Positions 1 through 11,386 of a stretch of 64,000 nt of DNA are shown here, piece by piece (the first letter of the stretch is position 1; every line of letters begins with the position of its first letter). This DNA comes from Portulaca oleracea (lineage: Eukaryota > Streptophyta > Magnoliopsida > Caryophyllales > Portulacaceae), in contig CM055875.1 in the NCBI GenBank assembly GCA_029582165.1, forward strand, positions 4,765,001 through 4,829,000, read 5' to 3'. A model generated the notes under the pieces. It did no database searches. It saw nothing but the letters and a program-made list of their open reading frames with translations, and was not told where the DNA came from. The position numbers and the translations under genes are program-made.

Positions 1-2520
1 AGCACCACATTCTTCTCACAAACCTCTCCATGACAGAGAAGGGAGGATGAACACCCAAAACAAAGCCCAAAATTGAAGACTCCCAAAATCGAACCTCAGA
101 CTCAATGTCATCAAAGTAAGTACGTAAGTATGTATACATTTTTCTGAGGGACTGAGTGATGACGACAATTAAGAAAACCCCTATAGTCTCTAATTTGGTG
201 GGTCTGCTTTGATTACATTTTTCTGAGGTTTGGGAGGGTGCCTTTTTATAAGTAGTTGAAGTGCAAAAGCAAATATCAAATGTTGTATTTTTTTATGAGT
301 GGGAGCAGATGAGAGTAATTGGAAGCAAGTGGAAGTACATTGGAGCATTTGGGAGTAACTAGAAGCATTTAGGAGCAAGTAAGAGGGACTGAGTATTATT
401 TTTTTGTCCCGCATTTGGTGTAATTGAGAGTGGAAAGAAACCAAGAGCAGCAGGAAAATGCCCAAAGAAAACCATTTGTCTATCATGAATACAAAATGGA
501 TGCAATCCTACATTCCCATCATCCCCAAGATGGGAGGAGTACTAAACAACTTGCAATATGGAGGAATAGCTTAATGTTATAACTCAAATTTGTCTATCAT
601 GAATATGAAATGGATGCGATCCTAGATAGGATAATTAGTCCAGTGTCTTCAACATGAAATGTCTACCCACCACACTGCCCCCATGCTAGCAATTGACCAT
701 ATTTTGGAGGGTATAATGTGAAAAAATAAATCTTTACATCAAAAGTAATTTAACATCATGACGCATGTTACTTAGACCCTTCCTTTGCCCCCACATACCC
801 ATATCGAACAATTTTTTTTTTTTTTCAAAACATGTCCTCTAAGGTATGAATGAATCCACACAACATTTAACACCTAAAATTCACATTTTGTTTCAAAAAT
901 ATGTCCTCTAAGGTATGAATCTTAGTAATCCAAACACATTGGTTATCACACAAGAAAGTAAGAAACCTTGTGCATAAACAACACATGAATCTTCACAACC
1001 AAACACATCTACGTCACAAGATGAGGCAGTTACAACATACAGTCCTAGACAACTCATCGACATGATGCCTGATCTTATACTTCAAAAGTAACCTAGAAAT
1101 TCTACACAATACATTCACTAAAACCACATCTGATACATAAAATGAAGAATTTCACAAGAGAAATTCTATTGTTAACTGCAATATTCACCTTCATCACAAA
1201 GGGGCCTGCTGGGAAAGATGAGGCAACATTTTGCGGTTAAACAATACGAAAAAAGAGGGATATCACCATAGTAAACCATCATTAAACCAAAGGAGAGGGG
1301 AGGAGAAAGAATGTTGCCTACTAATCGATTATGACGCACACAAAAATGATGCCTAAGGTTCTGAGCATTTTTAACAACTTATACATCAAGAAATTAAGAG
1401 AATTACCTACAAGACATTGCACAAATAAATGAAACTAGCTTGCTAGTAACCAAATAACAAGGTCAAAGCACATGAAGTGAAACTAACTCTATGACTTTTG
1501 GAACTCCATCAATCTCTAGCCAAAATAGTTGGCACATGGGAATAAACCAATCTAATATCTTGAAAGAAAGAAATTTGTATCCCACATCTAACATGTGTTA
1601 GTTGATTAAAGCCCCTAACTCAATAGTCTACATTCACAACATCAAACTCATCCTTGAAAGTACAACAATTTTTAATACACTAGCCCCATTTGCAATACAC
1701 TAGGAGAAGCACAAGGTTGTAATGATTAAGAGCACTAGTTCTGTTACACTGATGCAAGCAAATCGTATTTCAATGGCACAGAATTGCTATACTCCAAAGA
1801 GTGCCACAAATGATGCAAGATTTCACATCAGCATTCAATCGTTGTGCCCTGTACACTAATAACTACCAAAGACCATTCCACTACAAGCCATGAATGGCAT
1901 ATTCAGATGTTGGAAAGTTAGGAATTCATTCACTACAACCTAAACACTCTTAACTCTTAAGTGGGTTATATTTTAATATAGAAGCATAAAATTTCAAGGA
2001 TACTTGAAAACAGAAGGATCCGTTCAAAAAGTGGACGAAAGATACAATCAGTAACAATCATGATGCTTCACCATCTCAACACTTGACAAGCATAGCTGAT
2101 GTTTTACCTCAAAGTTTCCATCCTAAAGCCACAAAACACTAGCAGAATTGGTAAAGTATATGAGATCCATAACTAGGGTACCAATAATTCATACTATATA
2201 GCACCATAACATCCTCCAATCCCTCTAAAAAAATAAAAACAAAAAGATAAACCTGATTTATTGAAAGGAACGCCATACTTTATCAGCAAACATCCGCCAG
2301 ACCTCCTAACCCCTCCTCTTCTTTGCTAACTACTAAGTTTTGTAGATTTTGTTTGCAAATGTGTCATTCTTTTTTCTTTTCTTTTCTTTTTTTTTTTTTG
2401 GGGGGGGGGGGGATAACTGCAAACTGATTCCATTAGAAAACTATAAAGTCTGAAATGCTTTAACAGCACAAACAACCAAAATATCAATAGAAGCAAAATT
2501 TTCAGATATACAATGCTAAC
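1..2520 (-). other. Non-coding stretch, presumed intron 2 of the DUF789 gene or beyond
   Basis: No convincing exon is visible on either strand. The DUF789 gene to the right is read leftwards and its second exon ends at 2521 with a GT donor, so this stretch should be intron 2 and perhaps more. I searched by eye on the minus strand for the acidic linker and the C-terminal half of the family and found neither. A C/T tract at about 2367-2399 is followed directly by a run of 13 G (2400-2412). A 98-codon open frame at 190-486 resembles nothing known and is taken as chance. Confidence 0.5.
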
Positions 2521-2732
2521 CTGGTGCTTAGAGAGGGCTTTAATGAGTCAATGTACAGCTGAATGCCTGATAAATATGGAACATAATACTGCACAACAGA
2601 GTCACTGCCATTCAACAAAAGTGGCACTCCAGCCCCATATGCACTCCACTCCTTGAAAGACTCCCAGAGATCCCCAAGCACAAAGTATGAATGAGGATCG
2701 TCTTCCTGAGTTCTCCATCCCTTCATGCTCGT
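2521..2732 (-). CDS. DUF789 family protein, exon 2 (partial gene)
   Basis: This exon continues the DUF789 gene of 3220-3588. Translation reads TSMKGWRT, then [19 protein letters not shown], then [20 protein letters not shown] and GIQLY, which is the most conserved block of the plant DUF789 family. The acceptor is an AG at 2734-2733; using it restores the family pattern after exon 1. The exon closes at 2521 with CACCAG before GTTAGC, leaving two bases of a split codon (phase 2), so at least one more exon must lie to the left. None was found in the remaining 2.5 kb, so intron 2 is long or the gene is incomplete. The family is conserved in land plants and its biochemical role is not established. 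Splice sites are inferred, without transcript evidence. Confidence 0.85.
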
Positions 2733-3219
2733 CTATCAATCACATATATCAACAGGTGAAGATTAACATTATGTGGAAAATATAAATATTCACTGCTGAA
2801 TCACATCCTGTTACTGATTGAACATAGCACTCCCCTGCAAAGTTGGTAGTTTTATCCTACATTCTAGGCAAGCCGCTCATAAAGTTCATGAAGAGCAATG
2901 CTTTCTATCACGGGTATCAAAGAAGCACAATTAATAATTAGGGGGAATAAATATTCAATCTCCATATACACATAATCACAGGCTGAAAAGTGCAATACGA
3001 TGCAAAGTTGGTGTGTTTAATCAACATCCCAGGTAAAGCCCAAAAAAAATCGATAAATAAGTCAAACGGATGAATACTTCTGATTATTGGATGGAATTAA
3101 GTTAATTAGCTCAAACACAACCAAAAAAAAGATACCCAACAATCATGAGAAAAAGAACACCCGCAGTTCAAACAAGTAATTTGAAAAGCAAAATCATGAT
3201 CCATCTTATAACCCTGTAC
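2733..3219 (-). other. Intron 1 of the DUF789 gene
   Basis: A 487-base GT-AG intron. The donor is GGTACAGG at 3220-3213 on the minus strand and the acceptor is GATAG ending at 2733. The sequence is AT-rich. Reading through the donor would add an unrelated tail that ends in a stop after about 37 residues, which supports splicing here. Confidence 0.75.
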
Positions 3220-3588
3220 CTTAGAGAAATGCTGGGCAGGTACTACGGGAGTAGTGTACTCCAAGAAGCGATCCAAATTAGTCGAATTGGGGGAGACCGA
3301 GGCGGCCAGCGTAGTGGTGGCCGTGGTAGCACCACAGTCGTTAGAGTCCGGCCGAATTTCCAACGACTCTGCAACTTTGGCCCGCAGCGCTGCCGGCTTA
3401 TGGTGGCGCCGCTGTTGCTGATGATGATGATGATTTTGATCTCTCCTGATATCTTCTCTCTCTAGTTTGTGCTGCTTCTGTGAGATCAATTGTTGTTGCT
3501 GCTGTTGAAGTTGAAGTTGCCGGCGAACTTGGGGCGGGTTGTAGAAGCGGTCACCGCTCCGGCTACGACCGTAAGACGTCGTCGACAT
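3220..3588 (-). CDS. DUF789 family protein, exon 1 with start codon
   Basis: Exon 1 encodes 123 residues. It starts MSTTSYGRSRSGDRFYNPP, the usual N-terminal signature (GR..DRFYNP) of plant DUF789 proteins. A low-complexity stretch rich in Gln (about residues 24-40) and His/Gln/Arg (about 50-62) follows. The conserved motif NLDRFLEYTTPVVPAQHFSK lies at the end and runs into exon 2 in phase 0. The ATG is preceded on the minus strand by TTTTAG and is the first ATG in frame with the signature. An overlapping 106-codon frame on the plus strand is an antisense shadow. This is the only host gene recognised in the window; whether it is expressed or complete cannot be judged. Confidence 0.87.
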
Positions 3589-3836
3589 CTAAAATCGAAG
3601 CAAACTGGCGATGTAATAGGAGGAGTTGATCAATCGGAATCTGGGCAATATGTGAATTAGGGTTTTAGCAGGTCCGTCGTAGCTGTTCGGGAGAAGGTCT
3701 AGGGTTTCGAGGATTTTAATTGTGGGGGAGATTAATTTGAAAGTTTTGACGCCTCAAAAAATTTTAATTGTCTTGTCAGAAAGAGTTGAGGTCTGGAAGG
3801 AGAAAGAGATGAGAATTGGAATTTTGCGGAATTGAT
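3589..3836 (-). promoter_or_regulatory. 5' UTR and proximal promoter region of the DUF789 gene
   Basis: The region lies directly upstream of the start codon, between exon 1 and a Stowaway MITE. No clear TATA box is recognisable, so transcription start and promoter elements are not assigned. The role is inferred from position only. Confidence 0.4.
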
Positions 3837-4136
3837 TACTTCCTCCAATACATATTAATTGACACATTTTAAAATTTCTCACATAACAATGTTTAACTAA
3901 AAAAACTACCTTCATAATTAAATGACACTATTTTCCAATGTGTTTTTTCGGATATTAAGGTGTAGGTAGTGAGAGAATGTGAGTAGGAGTAGTTATTATT
4001 AATTGAAAAAGTAAAAAGTTAACATAATTGTTAAAGTTAAAATAATTAAATTAGGTATTGGGAAATGGAAAATGACAATTATTTTGGAACAAAAAAAGTT
4101 AGTTTAAGTGTCAATTAATATGGAACAGAGGGAGTA
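3837..4136. mobile_element. Stowaway (Tc1/mariner) MITE
   Basis: A 300-base non-coding element with terminal inverted repeats of about 29 bases. The right end read in reverse begins TACTCCCTCTGTTCCATATT; the left end begins TACTTCCTCCAATACATATT, and both continue ATTGACAC. The CTCCCTCCGT-type terminus and TA at each edge are typical of Stowaway MITEs mobilised in trans by mariner-like transposases. It sits about 250 bases upstream of the DUF789 start codon. There is no coding capacity. Confidence 0.88.
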
Positions 4137-7100
4137 TTTAATAATCTGTGTAGGGGGCGAAACGCCGCGTAGAGGAGAAAACTAGTAAGTGGAGGTAGCC
4201 GTGGGCCTCACCGGCCACGTCACTATTCTGGGGTGCTTTTGGAAGGGTGCTGGGTTAACCACTTTTCTCAATTTAAAAAAATCGTGAAAATCCCTAAAAA
4301 AAATTGTGAAATGGAACTGTAATGTTAATTAAATATACTAGTGGAAATATTTTGCTATTATAAATTCGCCTGCAGATCCAGAAAAGATTAAATATTTTGA
4401 CATCATAAATTCTCATTATAGATCAGCGCAATATTGAAGTATGAACGTTACTTTTATGAAAGTCAATATATTTCAGATGTTTATATAAATGGCCATTTGC
4501 ATGCTTGTAGGAGCAGGAAAATGACATTTAACATGACAATTCATACCGAATTCTAAAATCACACACTTAAACAGTTAAACATAAACAACGATCAACTATT
4601 GTCTCACGTCAATGTCTACTTTCTAGTAGCCATGTAGGCGAAATTAACAAATAGAAACAATATAGAACCAATTGCACTGTGAGCACACAAGCTTTCAATC
4701 CTCAGTCTATATTCTTATGATTAGCGTTGGTTCCATTCCAAGGGTCACAGTGGTTGTTCACAATTGGGTCCAAGCAGTTTCCATTGTCGTGCCCATTCAT
4801 ATAACCATTTCTTTCATCCACAACCACCACATTTACTTCTCCATTAGGGCTATCTGAATCATTCCCATCTTTATGTTTCCCATCTTTATGGTCATACTTC
4901 TCATTTCTTCCTCTTTGCCTAGCTTGCCTTGCAAAATAACAACATGCCTGGGGACATTTGCATGCTTGTAGGAGCAGGAAAATGTGTGGTATCTACAGAA
5001 AAAGGATCCTCTCAGCAAAAGGACATTCTTAAAAACGCTTGTGTCAATACGGGTAGAGATATTTGTGAAGTATATGACTATGTTTGAGAAGCATAGCTCA
5101 TAACCTAAACTCTACGAGAAAATATCACTATTGGAAAACCCCATTGCAACAAAGAACACTAGCATGCAATTAACCAAATAGAAACTCCAAGCAACATTTG
5201 GAACGACTAACTCACTTTATTCACATCTTTTCCGTCCCAATCACAATTTTAGAACCAACTCACTTCATTCACATCTTTCCCTTCCCAATCACAAAGCGTT
5301 ACAACTCAGCAAAGGTATCTTGAAATGTTTGAGTGACTACATGTCACTCATATAAACCAAATCCTAATGTCCTCAATATAAACCTAATCCTAATCATAAA
5401 TGTTTTAGAAAACAGAACAAGTACAACAAACATATGGATCATAGTTTTGTCACTGATATGAACCTGATCCTAATGCCCAACAATAAATCAAGACAACTTA
5501 GTCGCTAGACAGACATACTTATCATTTTGCAAACTTCCCCAAAAATATTGGACCAATGCCAATGAGAGGTCCATACATAATGGGACAACTATAACAAGTC
5601 ATTTCTTGTAATCAAAATGCACCATAGCCAATGAACACATATTTCAAATTATACTATAGATAGGAGTAAAATGTATATACTAAGATCTATGGCCATCAAA
5701 GAATTTACTTAATGATGAGAATCATTACCACCCTTCTCTAACTACTGGAGGCATTGCCAGCTTGCCACTGTTTTAGGTCATTCACAAAACAATCCATGTC
5801 AAACTCCACATCCTTTGAAACTTTAAAATAAATGAAAACAAAAGAAATCAAAATGCAAGCAAAGAAAAATATGTCATTGTACTTGGAATGAAGTATCGAG
5901 CATAAATTACATGTTAGGCATTACTTGTATTGTTTTCAACCCTTTTCAATGCAGCAGGCCATAATCATTCTCATAAGAAAGCATGCTCTTTAAAGTTTAA
6001 GAGTACAAACAACATTTTATAGAACTAATAAATTAGACTGGTACGATTAATGAGATCCATCTAACACCAAAATCAAACTTACTGACCTGTTTTCAAGCAC
6101 CTCAAATGAGTTAAATCCAAGAGTCGACATCAAATGGAGGAACCTCCTGAACCTCGAAACCCCAAAAATAAAAAATGCTAACAGATTATACCATCTCAAA
6201 TTTCAAAACTTGCTTACTCTAATGTTTGAGATTGAAGCAATCATAGATTATCCTCTTGATATAAGCTAATTTAATAACTATAGTATTACACAACAATTTA
6301 CAGTCAAATTAAACCCCAAAATTATGTCTACTGAAGAGTACGATTTGCTGATTCTCCAAATTCAACCAGCAGCACGTATGACAGATCGAACTATAGCTAT
6401 TTTTAAATCTTTACAAGAGAAAAGGGGGTGAACCTATCAGCTGTTTCTTCCAGTTATCGAAAGCAGGCAAGTGTAAAGAAAGAGATGTGAACGCAAAATA
6501 CCAGGAAGATGAAAAAAGAAAAGAAAAGGGTGATGAGTTGTACATGACAGTAAACCAGGGTATTGTTCATACAAAGCATGTTATGTTATGTACTTTGGTT
6601 ACAATCACTATGCTTTTCTTTGTAAGTTGGTGGTTTTTAAGTGTATATGGTCTTAAAATCGGTTAGAAAGGGTGTGTGATGATCCTATGGTACTTTACAG
6701 TAACACCATTGCACACAATACTTGAGCAATCAGGTCAATAAAAGAACCAATACTCTTTGTGGATTTTCATCGAACACATAGTGTGCATCATCCAAGTATC
6801 AAATATTTTGGGAATAAAGAGCGAAAATTTTACAGAGAAACGAATGAAGTTGGTTGATGAAAAGAATACAACTACAAAATTAGAAAGGAGAAGGAGAAAT
6901 ACCTGAAGATTATGTCAAAAAAGATGAGCCCAACTGCAAAAGGATTGCAATGAAACCTATATCCACAGATTTATTGAAAATAGAGTTGTAGAATGATGGA
7001 ATTGATAAGAATCCAAAGCACAACCATAATGTAACTAGTACCTAAGATTGCAGGATTAAAGCAGCGGGATGATGAGCAAGGTCAACGTTGGAGGTAGTCG

Positions 7101-7592
7101 CGTGCAGTAGGCGTCGAAGAAGAGGAACCAGTGAATGAAAACGGAAGATGGAGATGTGAAAAGAGTATAATGGGTGGAAGAAAAAAGAAAGAAAATGAGA
7201 GCAGATGAGGAAGAGTGAAAAGAAGACAACTGTTACACTTGTTGAGTCATCACCAAGCAGGAAGCCAAGCTTCACAATGATAACACGAATTGTTGGCAAA
7301 CTCTCCTTTTTTATATAGGTAAAGATTGTGTTCCATGAAAAATGGCTTTAAAATCCAATATTACCTGTTCATTTAGTCAAATTTTTGAAGTCAATGGAAT
7401 GAGTTAATTAAATATTGTGTTTCATGAAAAATGGTAAAATATTAGTACTAAATTGTATGAATATTTGTCTCTATCACACTTTTTTTTATCTTTGTGTGAG
7501 AAAAATTAATATTCATAAAAGTGGTTAGTCGAAAAAGTTGCACCTAAATTATAAATTAATTACACATCAAAATTAAACTTGATAACCTTAAC
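4137..7592. other. AT-rich intergenic stretch without a recognisable gene
   Basis: I see no homologous coding sequence here. Short open frames (4672-4857 plus, 4833-5018 and 7042-7299 minus) have no recognisable motif. The piece at 4140-4260 is relatively GC-rich and could belong to an upstream promoter. A 30-base direct repeat is listed separately. Two near-identical 20-base stretches (ATTGTGTTCCATGAAAAATG and a one-base variant) occur at about 7326 and 7415. Confidence 0.5.
4494..4984 (+). repeat. Pair of 30-bp direct repeats
   Basis: An identical 30-base sequence, starting CATTTGCATGCTTGTAGGAG, occurs at 4494-4523 and again at 4955-4984, 461 bases apart. Flanks differ. It may be the trace of a small duplication or the edges of an old insertion; no element type can be assigned. 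Confidence 0.7.
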
Positions 7593-8428
7593 TGCTTTAC
7601 AAGAATAAGATTAGCATAAATATCAACATATTACAAAGTAGGAATATAATGTGTTGATGTAAATTCAGGGTAGGATAGGAATTTACTCGGGTATTCAAGT
7701 GAGTCGAAGGCATACCTTCTCTCCTTAGACTTATATAAATGTCGTATATAGTATGCATGATAAAACACTTGCCTTGTAGGAACTTAGACTCAAACTCTTG
7801 TATCAACCTTAGAGATTGTGGCAATCAAAAACCAAGGATATGGGGTTTACGTTAGAATGAATATGATGGGTCCTATGTCAACAACTTGCAAATGACATTC
7901 TTAGACTTGGTACCATTTGACATCCCCTTGAGATGACATCATATTCACCCTATTTATAAGCCATGAAGAGGTACTTAGATAGGGTAGATATTGATAAGAT
8001 TTATCCTTGTCATATGGATAAGATTTATCCTTGTCATCATTGGATAAGGTAAATAATAACATAATTAAATTATTATTATCCACTCATAAAATGTATCAAA
8101 GCATGCTTAAATTATCCATGCATAAAACCGACTAAATATTATCAAAGCTACCTCCTTACTTGGTAACACATGCTTGTGTTACCCTTAATAGAGCTAGTTA
8201 GGTCCCGAAAAATCTATTCGACTTTTCCTTATACCTAACATCCCATCTTATAAGTTAACTTAGATAAACTCGAGTCACTAAACTTATACACTTGAAATTA
8301 TCCAATATAATGTTCAATAAGTTATTCGGTTCACAACCGAATAATGCACACATCTATATGGGTTTTTCACCGGAGTGAGTCAAACCGAATAAACCAAAAA
8401 CTGAATAAGCCCTAAAGTACAAACAAAA
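7593..8428. other. Non-coding, transposon-like sequence
   Basis: No gene is seen. The AT-rich sequence includes a TATA-like CTATTTATAAGCC at about 7949 and a 24-base-period duplication (below). It resembles LTR or hAT-derived debris but matches no element named here. Confidence 0.35.
7993..8037 (+). repeat. Short tandem duplication, 24-bp period
   Basis: The motif GATAAGATTTATCCTTGTCA is present twice, starting at 7993 and 8017, separated by a few bases. It looks like a simple local duplication. Confidence 0.8.
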
Positions 8429-8498
8429 AACCGAACCGAATAAAAATCGGTTCATTTGGACCGGTTTTATTCGGTTCGGTTCTCTGTTTACACCCCTT
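8429..8498. mobile_element. Hairpin and probable hAT-like terminus
   Basis: AACCGAACCGAATAAAA at 8429-8445 and its exact reverse complement at 8465-8481 form a 17-bp stem with a 19-base loop. The stretch ends in TTTACACCCCTT; its complement, AGGGGTGTAAA, resembles the ends of plant hAT-type non-autonomous elements. It abuts the truncated E1 LTR exactly. The opposite end of the element was not found, so the class is an inference. Confidence 0.45.
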
Positions 8499-10074
8499 CC
8501 TATCTATATATGAGTTTTGTGGTAGTAAGTTTCCAAGCATTTTAAGTTATTGACAAGACCTTTTTAGCTTAAGTGTTGAACATGAGACTTGTAGTATGCT
8601 CCCCACAAGCTTTCCGGAATGGGGTCTTGTGTATTCATCGGATGTCGGAGTGAAAAGTTATGGCCCGCTAAAGTAAGGCTCCCAACCATGTCAAACCAGA
8701 ATTTTAATTTACCGAGCCTTTTCCAGAGCTGATTTCCGTTGGCTTCCAAACCTTTTTTGAAATTGTGATCAACATAAGAGTTATAGTATATGATTCAGGC
8801 TTTCCATAGACTACTAGCACACGTTCATATGATATATATTCTTTAAGTTATGATTTCTCAAAGTTCTCTTCCTGAAATGAAATTTTTGCAGAGCCAACCC
8901 TCTTGTTTACTTATTTTCAAGTCTTTACACTTATTTTTGGCCATAACTCTTAACTGGAGAGTTGTAGAATTTATTTTTAACTTTCCGAAAATTCCTCTTA
9001 TGAATTTTTTGGAGGTCTATAGAGGAAGTTATATCTTTCGCAAGTTTACTGCAAGGTCCCAAAAAACTCTCCAATCTTTTAAGTAAAAGTTAACTCTCAC
9101 TAAGTTAAATACGAGACTCCCTCCTTACCAAGAGTTCAACTTAATTCACTTTATTGTTCCTATCTCCAGCGTGATCCAAGAGGTCGTTGTTGCTCCCTGT
9201 TCGAGTCCAGTCAAGCTTTTCAAGTCGCTTTAAGTGCGGGTTCAACTTGCAAGATACGCATATTGCCTATATTATACCAAAACTCATTTATTTGGGTTAA
9301 AGTAAGCAAGTTTAATAATTGTAATGTAATTAAGCAATGTCTACATGTTTTTCTCACGTAAATATGGCCCTGACCCAAGTTATTTATGCCATAATGCACT
9401 ACCCAAGTCAATACCTGGCCAGTGTCAACCCATCCGGACCTCCCGATCGGTCCGGGTATGCGCATACGGAGGCTTAGTTTGATGGTCGCAAGTAGGGGAC
9501 CATCAAGATAATAATAATACGACAAGCAACGTTTTACTATGTTTGTTATTTTATTGTTTAGTTATTTGCAAAATGAATTGAAATGCGCGAAATAAAATGA
9601 ATTGCTTAAATTTATTTATTGTAGAGGGGTATGCGTATTGAGTTTCGACTCATTTGCAAAAAAATTTTATGTTTTGTTTTAGGTGATAACTCTAGTGCTG
9701 ATAAACCAAGCATCGATCAGAAGTCATGTTAAGTTGGCTAGCAGGAGGCCTCCCTTGGTTTTGATGAAGTTGAATTATATTCTTGATATACATGTTTGAT
9801 ATAGTTTGACGTATGTGAGTCTTAGATGTATATGAACCTTGAGTGTTGGTTATAATATGTATTTTGGATGTGAAATATGTTCGTACTAAGTCTAGTATGG
9901 TATGTGTGTTATGGTATATATTAATTTTCAAATCCGCTTTGGGAATGTTATGTTGTAAATAGTGTCTTCTTAGCCGCGCGGTAATGCCCTTGGGTTTCTT
10001 ATTCCCTTGCGCTAATCATTGGGTTTTGAGATGTTTAACATTGATCTGATGATTATGAATCTAGGGGTGTTACA
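8499..10074 (+). mobile_element. E1 (Tekay/Del-type element), truncated 5' LTR
   Basis: The segment is homologous, with many substitutions, to the distal part of the E1 3' LTR (24270-25677 in U2 plus 57302-57499). Similarity begins abruptly at 8499 where the hAT-like end stops, so about 1.4 kb of the LTR start is missing. The right end is GGGGTGTTACA, followed after four bases by a tRNA-iMet primer site, as in plant Tekay/Del chromoviruses. At 9894-9898 it carries an uninterrupted AGTAT, the empty site of the E2 insertion found in the other LTR. The divergence between the two LTRs shows E1 is much older than the tandem array. Confidence 0.85.
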
Positions 10075-10642
10075 GTTATGGTATCAGAGCAGAAGTTTCT
10101 GGAGATAAATATTGTAGCAATTAAGTTGTTAAGGTTATAAGAGGGGGAATCAAAGTAAATATGAGTTGTCATCTTGGGAATATGAGTTGGCTTCCTCTTG
10201 ATGCTTAGTTGAGGGTCTTGTATATGTGAATTGAAGTCAAATGTCGTCAAATAATGGTAGATGCCAAGAGTTTAATTATAGATTCAAATAGTATGTGGGC
10301 TTGATGGATGGACAAAGTTAGTCAAGTTCAGTTTTATGATTTGATTAGAGGGTTTGACCCTTATTTAAGTAGCCTTATGGTCATTAGTGGAGAGCCCCAC
10401 CAAATTGATTGGATTTCTGCCAACTTAATATGCTTTTAGAGTCAGTTAATTAAGCCTCACAAACATGAGTTATGAGTTGTTTATTTTGTTAATTAATTAA
10501 TTAATTAATTAATTTTTGTTGTTATATAGATGATTTCCCAAGATGACCGGGTTCTTCACAATATTGATGAACCTTGAGGGTGGAGTTTCCCTTCTCGTAC
10601 AAGCTTTGAGGAGACCTTCGTTCTTCCTAGGCGAGATCTCAA
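10075..10642 (+). other. E1 internal leader, outside the tandem array
   Basis: Unique sequence between the E1 5' LTR and the left edge of the array. It starts with the PBS and contains a (TTAA)n microsatellite at 10489-10513. No gag is recognisable; short frames after 10531 are broken. The left array breakpoint lies at CTCAA/CTACGAG (10643). Confidence 0.7.
10079..10090 (+). other. E1 primer binding site (tRNA-iMet)
   Basis: TGGTATCAGAGC is complementary to the 3' end of plant initiator tRNA-Met and lies four bases after the LTR end TGTTACA. The order LTR end, short spacer, PBS fixes the plus orientation of E1. Confidence 0.9.
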
Positions 10643-11376
10643 CTACGAGTATCATTGTCAGCTGCTTAGGAACTCAGTATTCTTTTATTACTCTTTCCTC
10701 TTCGGCCTAGGGATCGACATCAAAAACCCATGCCACAAGATGATCGTCGCACGCAATCTGGGAACACATAAATCATGTTTCTAGGCCTTGGGGCCTTTGG
10801 GACTTAGCTGTCTTTCAGTTGTTAAGGTAAGAGTAGGTAAGAGTGGGCGTTCTCTTAACCCCTACATAGGATTGATATGCAATTAAAAATACACAGAATA
10901 ATTTTTTAAATTCAAATCAATTAGTAGAGACCAAAAGAATGATCTGAGTTTGTTTGTGTAGATCTTGAAGTATATAAAATCATTGGACTGTTGTTGGTTG
11001 TGGTTGAGTGGGCGCGTGACTCTTATTGTACCAAATTGAGTTTAAAATGTCGTATGCAAGTTTATAACGAGTACTTTTAAGTTGGGATAGTCCATATTAT
11101 AGATAAAACTCTGCCGAAATTTCCCTAGGATTTAAAAAAAAAGAAGAAGTGCTTATGGTTTCCCAAATCCCAATTGCTTAATTTGGTTTTAAGGGTTTCT
11201 AATAGTGGTCAAAAAGGTAAACGGAGGTCTTTATGGACATAGGATCTACTTTAGAAGTATTAGCATGGGCACAAAATCTGATTTTCTTTGGGGCGCTATT
11301 AATATTATGATATCCATTTGTAATGAAGAACTTTAGAGAAAAGATATATAGTAAGAAAGAGGAAAATGTGGAGGTG
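10643..11376 (+). other. E1 internal left block (U1)
   Basis: Non-coding part of the E1 interior before the MULE. No retroviral domain or other gene is recognised. Near-identical blocks are at 17864-18596, 30993-31728 and 44074-44801. U1 differs from all other units near 10980 (AGATCTTGAAG against GGGTACTGAAG). Confidence 0.7.
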
Positions 11377-11386
11377 AAAATTTATT

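Noticed and set aside
3145..3465. 106-codon plus-strand frame
   Set aside because: Antisense to DUF789 exon 1; codon structure and family match support the minus strand.
4833..5018. 61-codon minus-strand frame with aromatic/Cys-rich start
   Set aside because: No family recognised, too short, and one of the 30-bp repeats falls within it.
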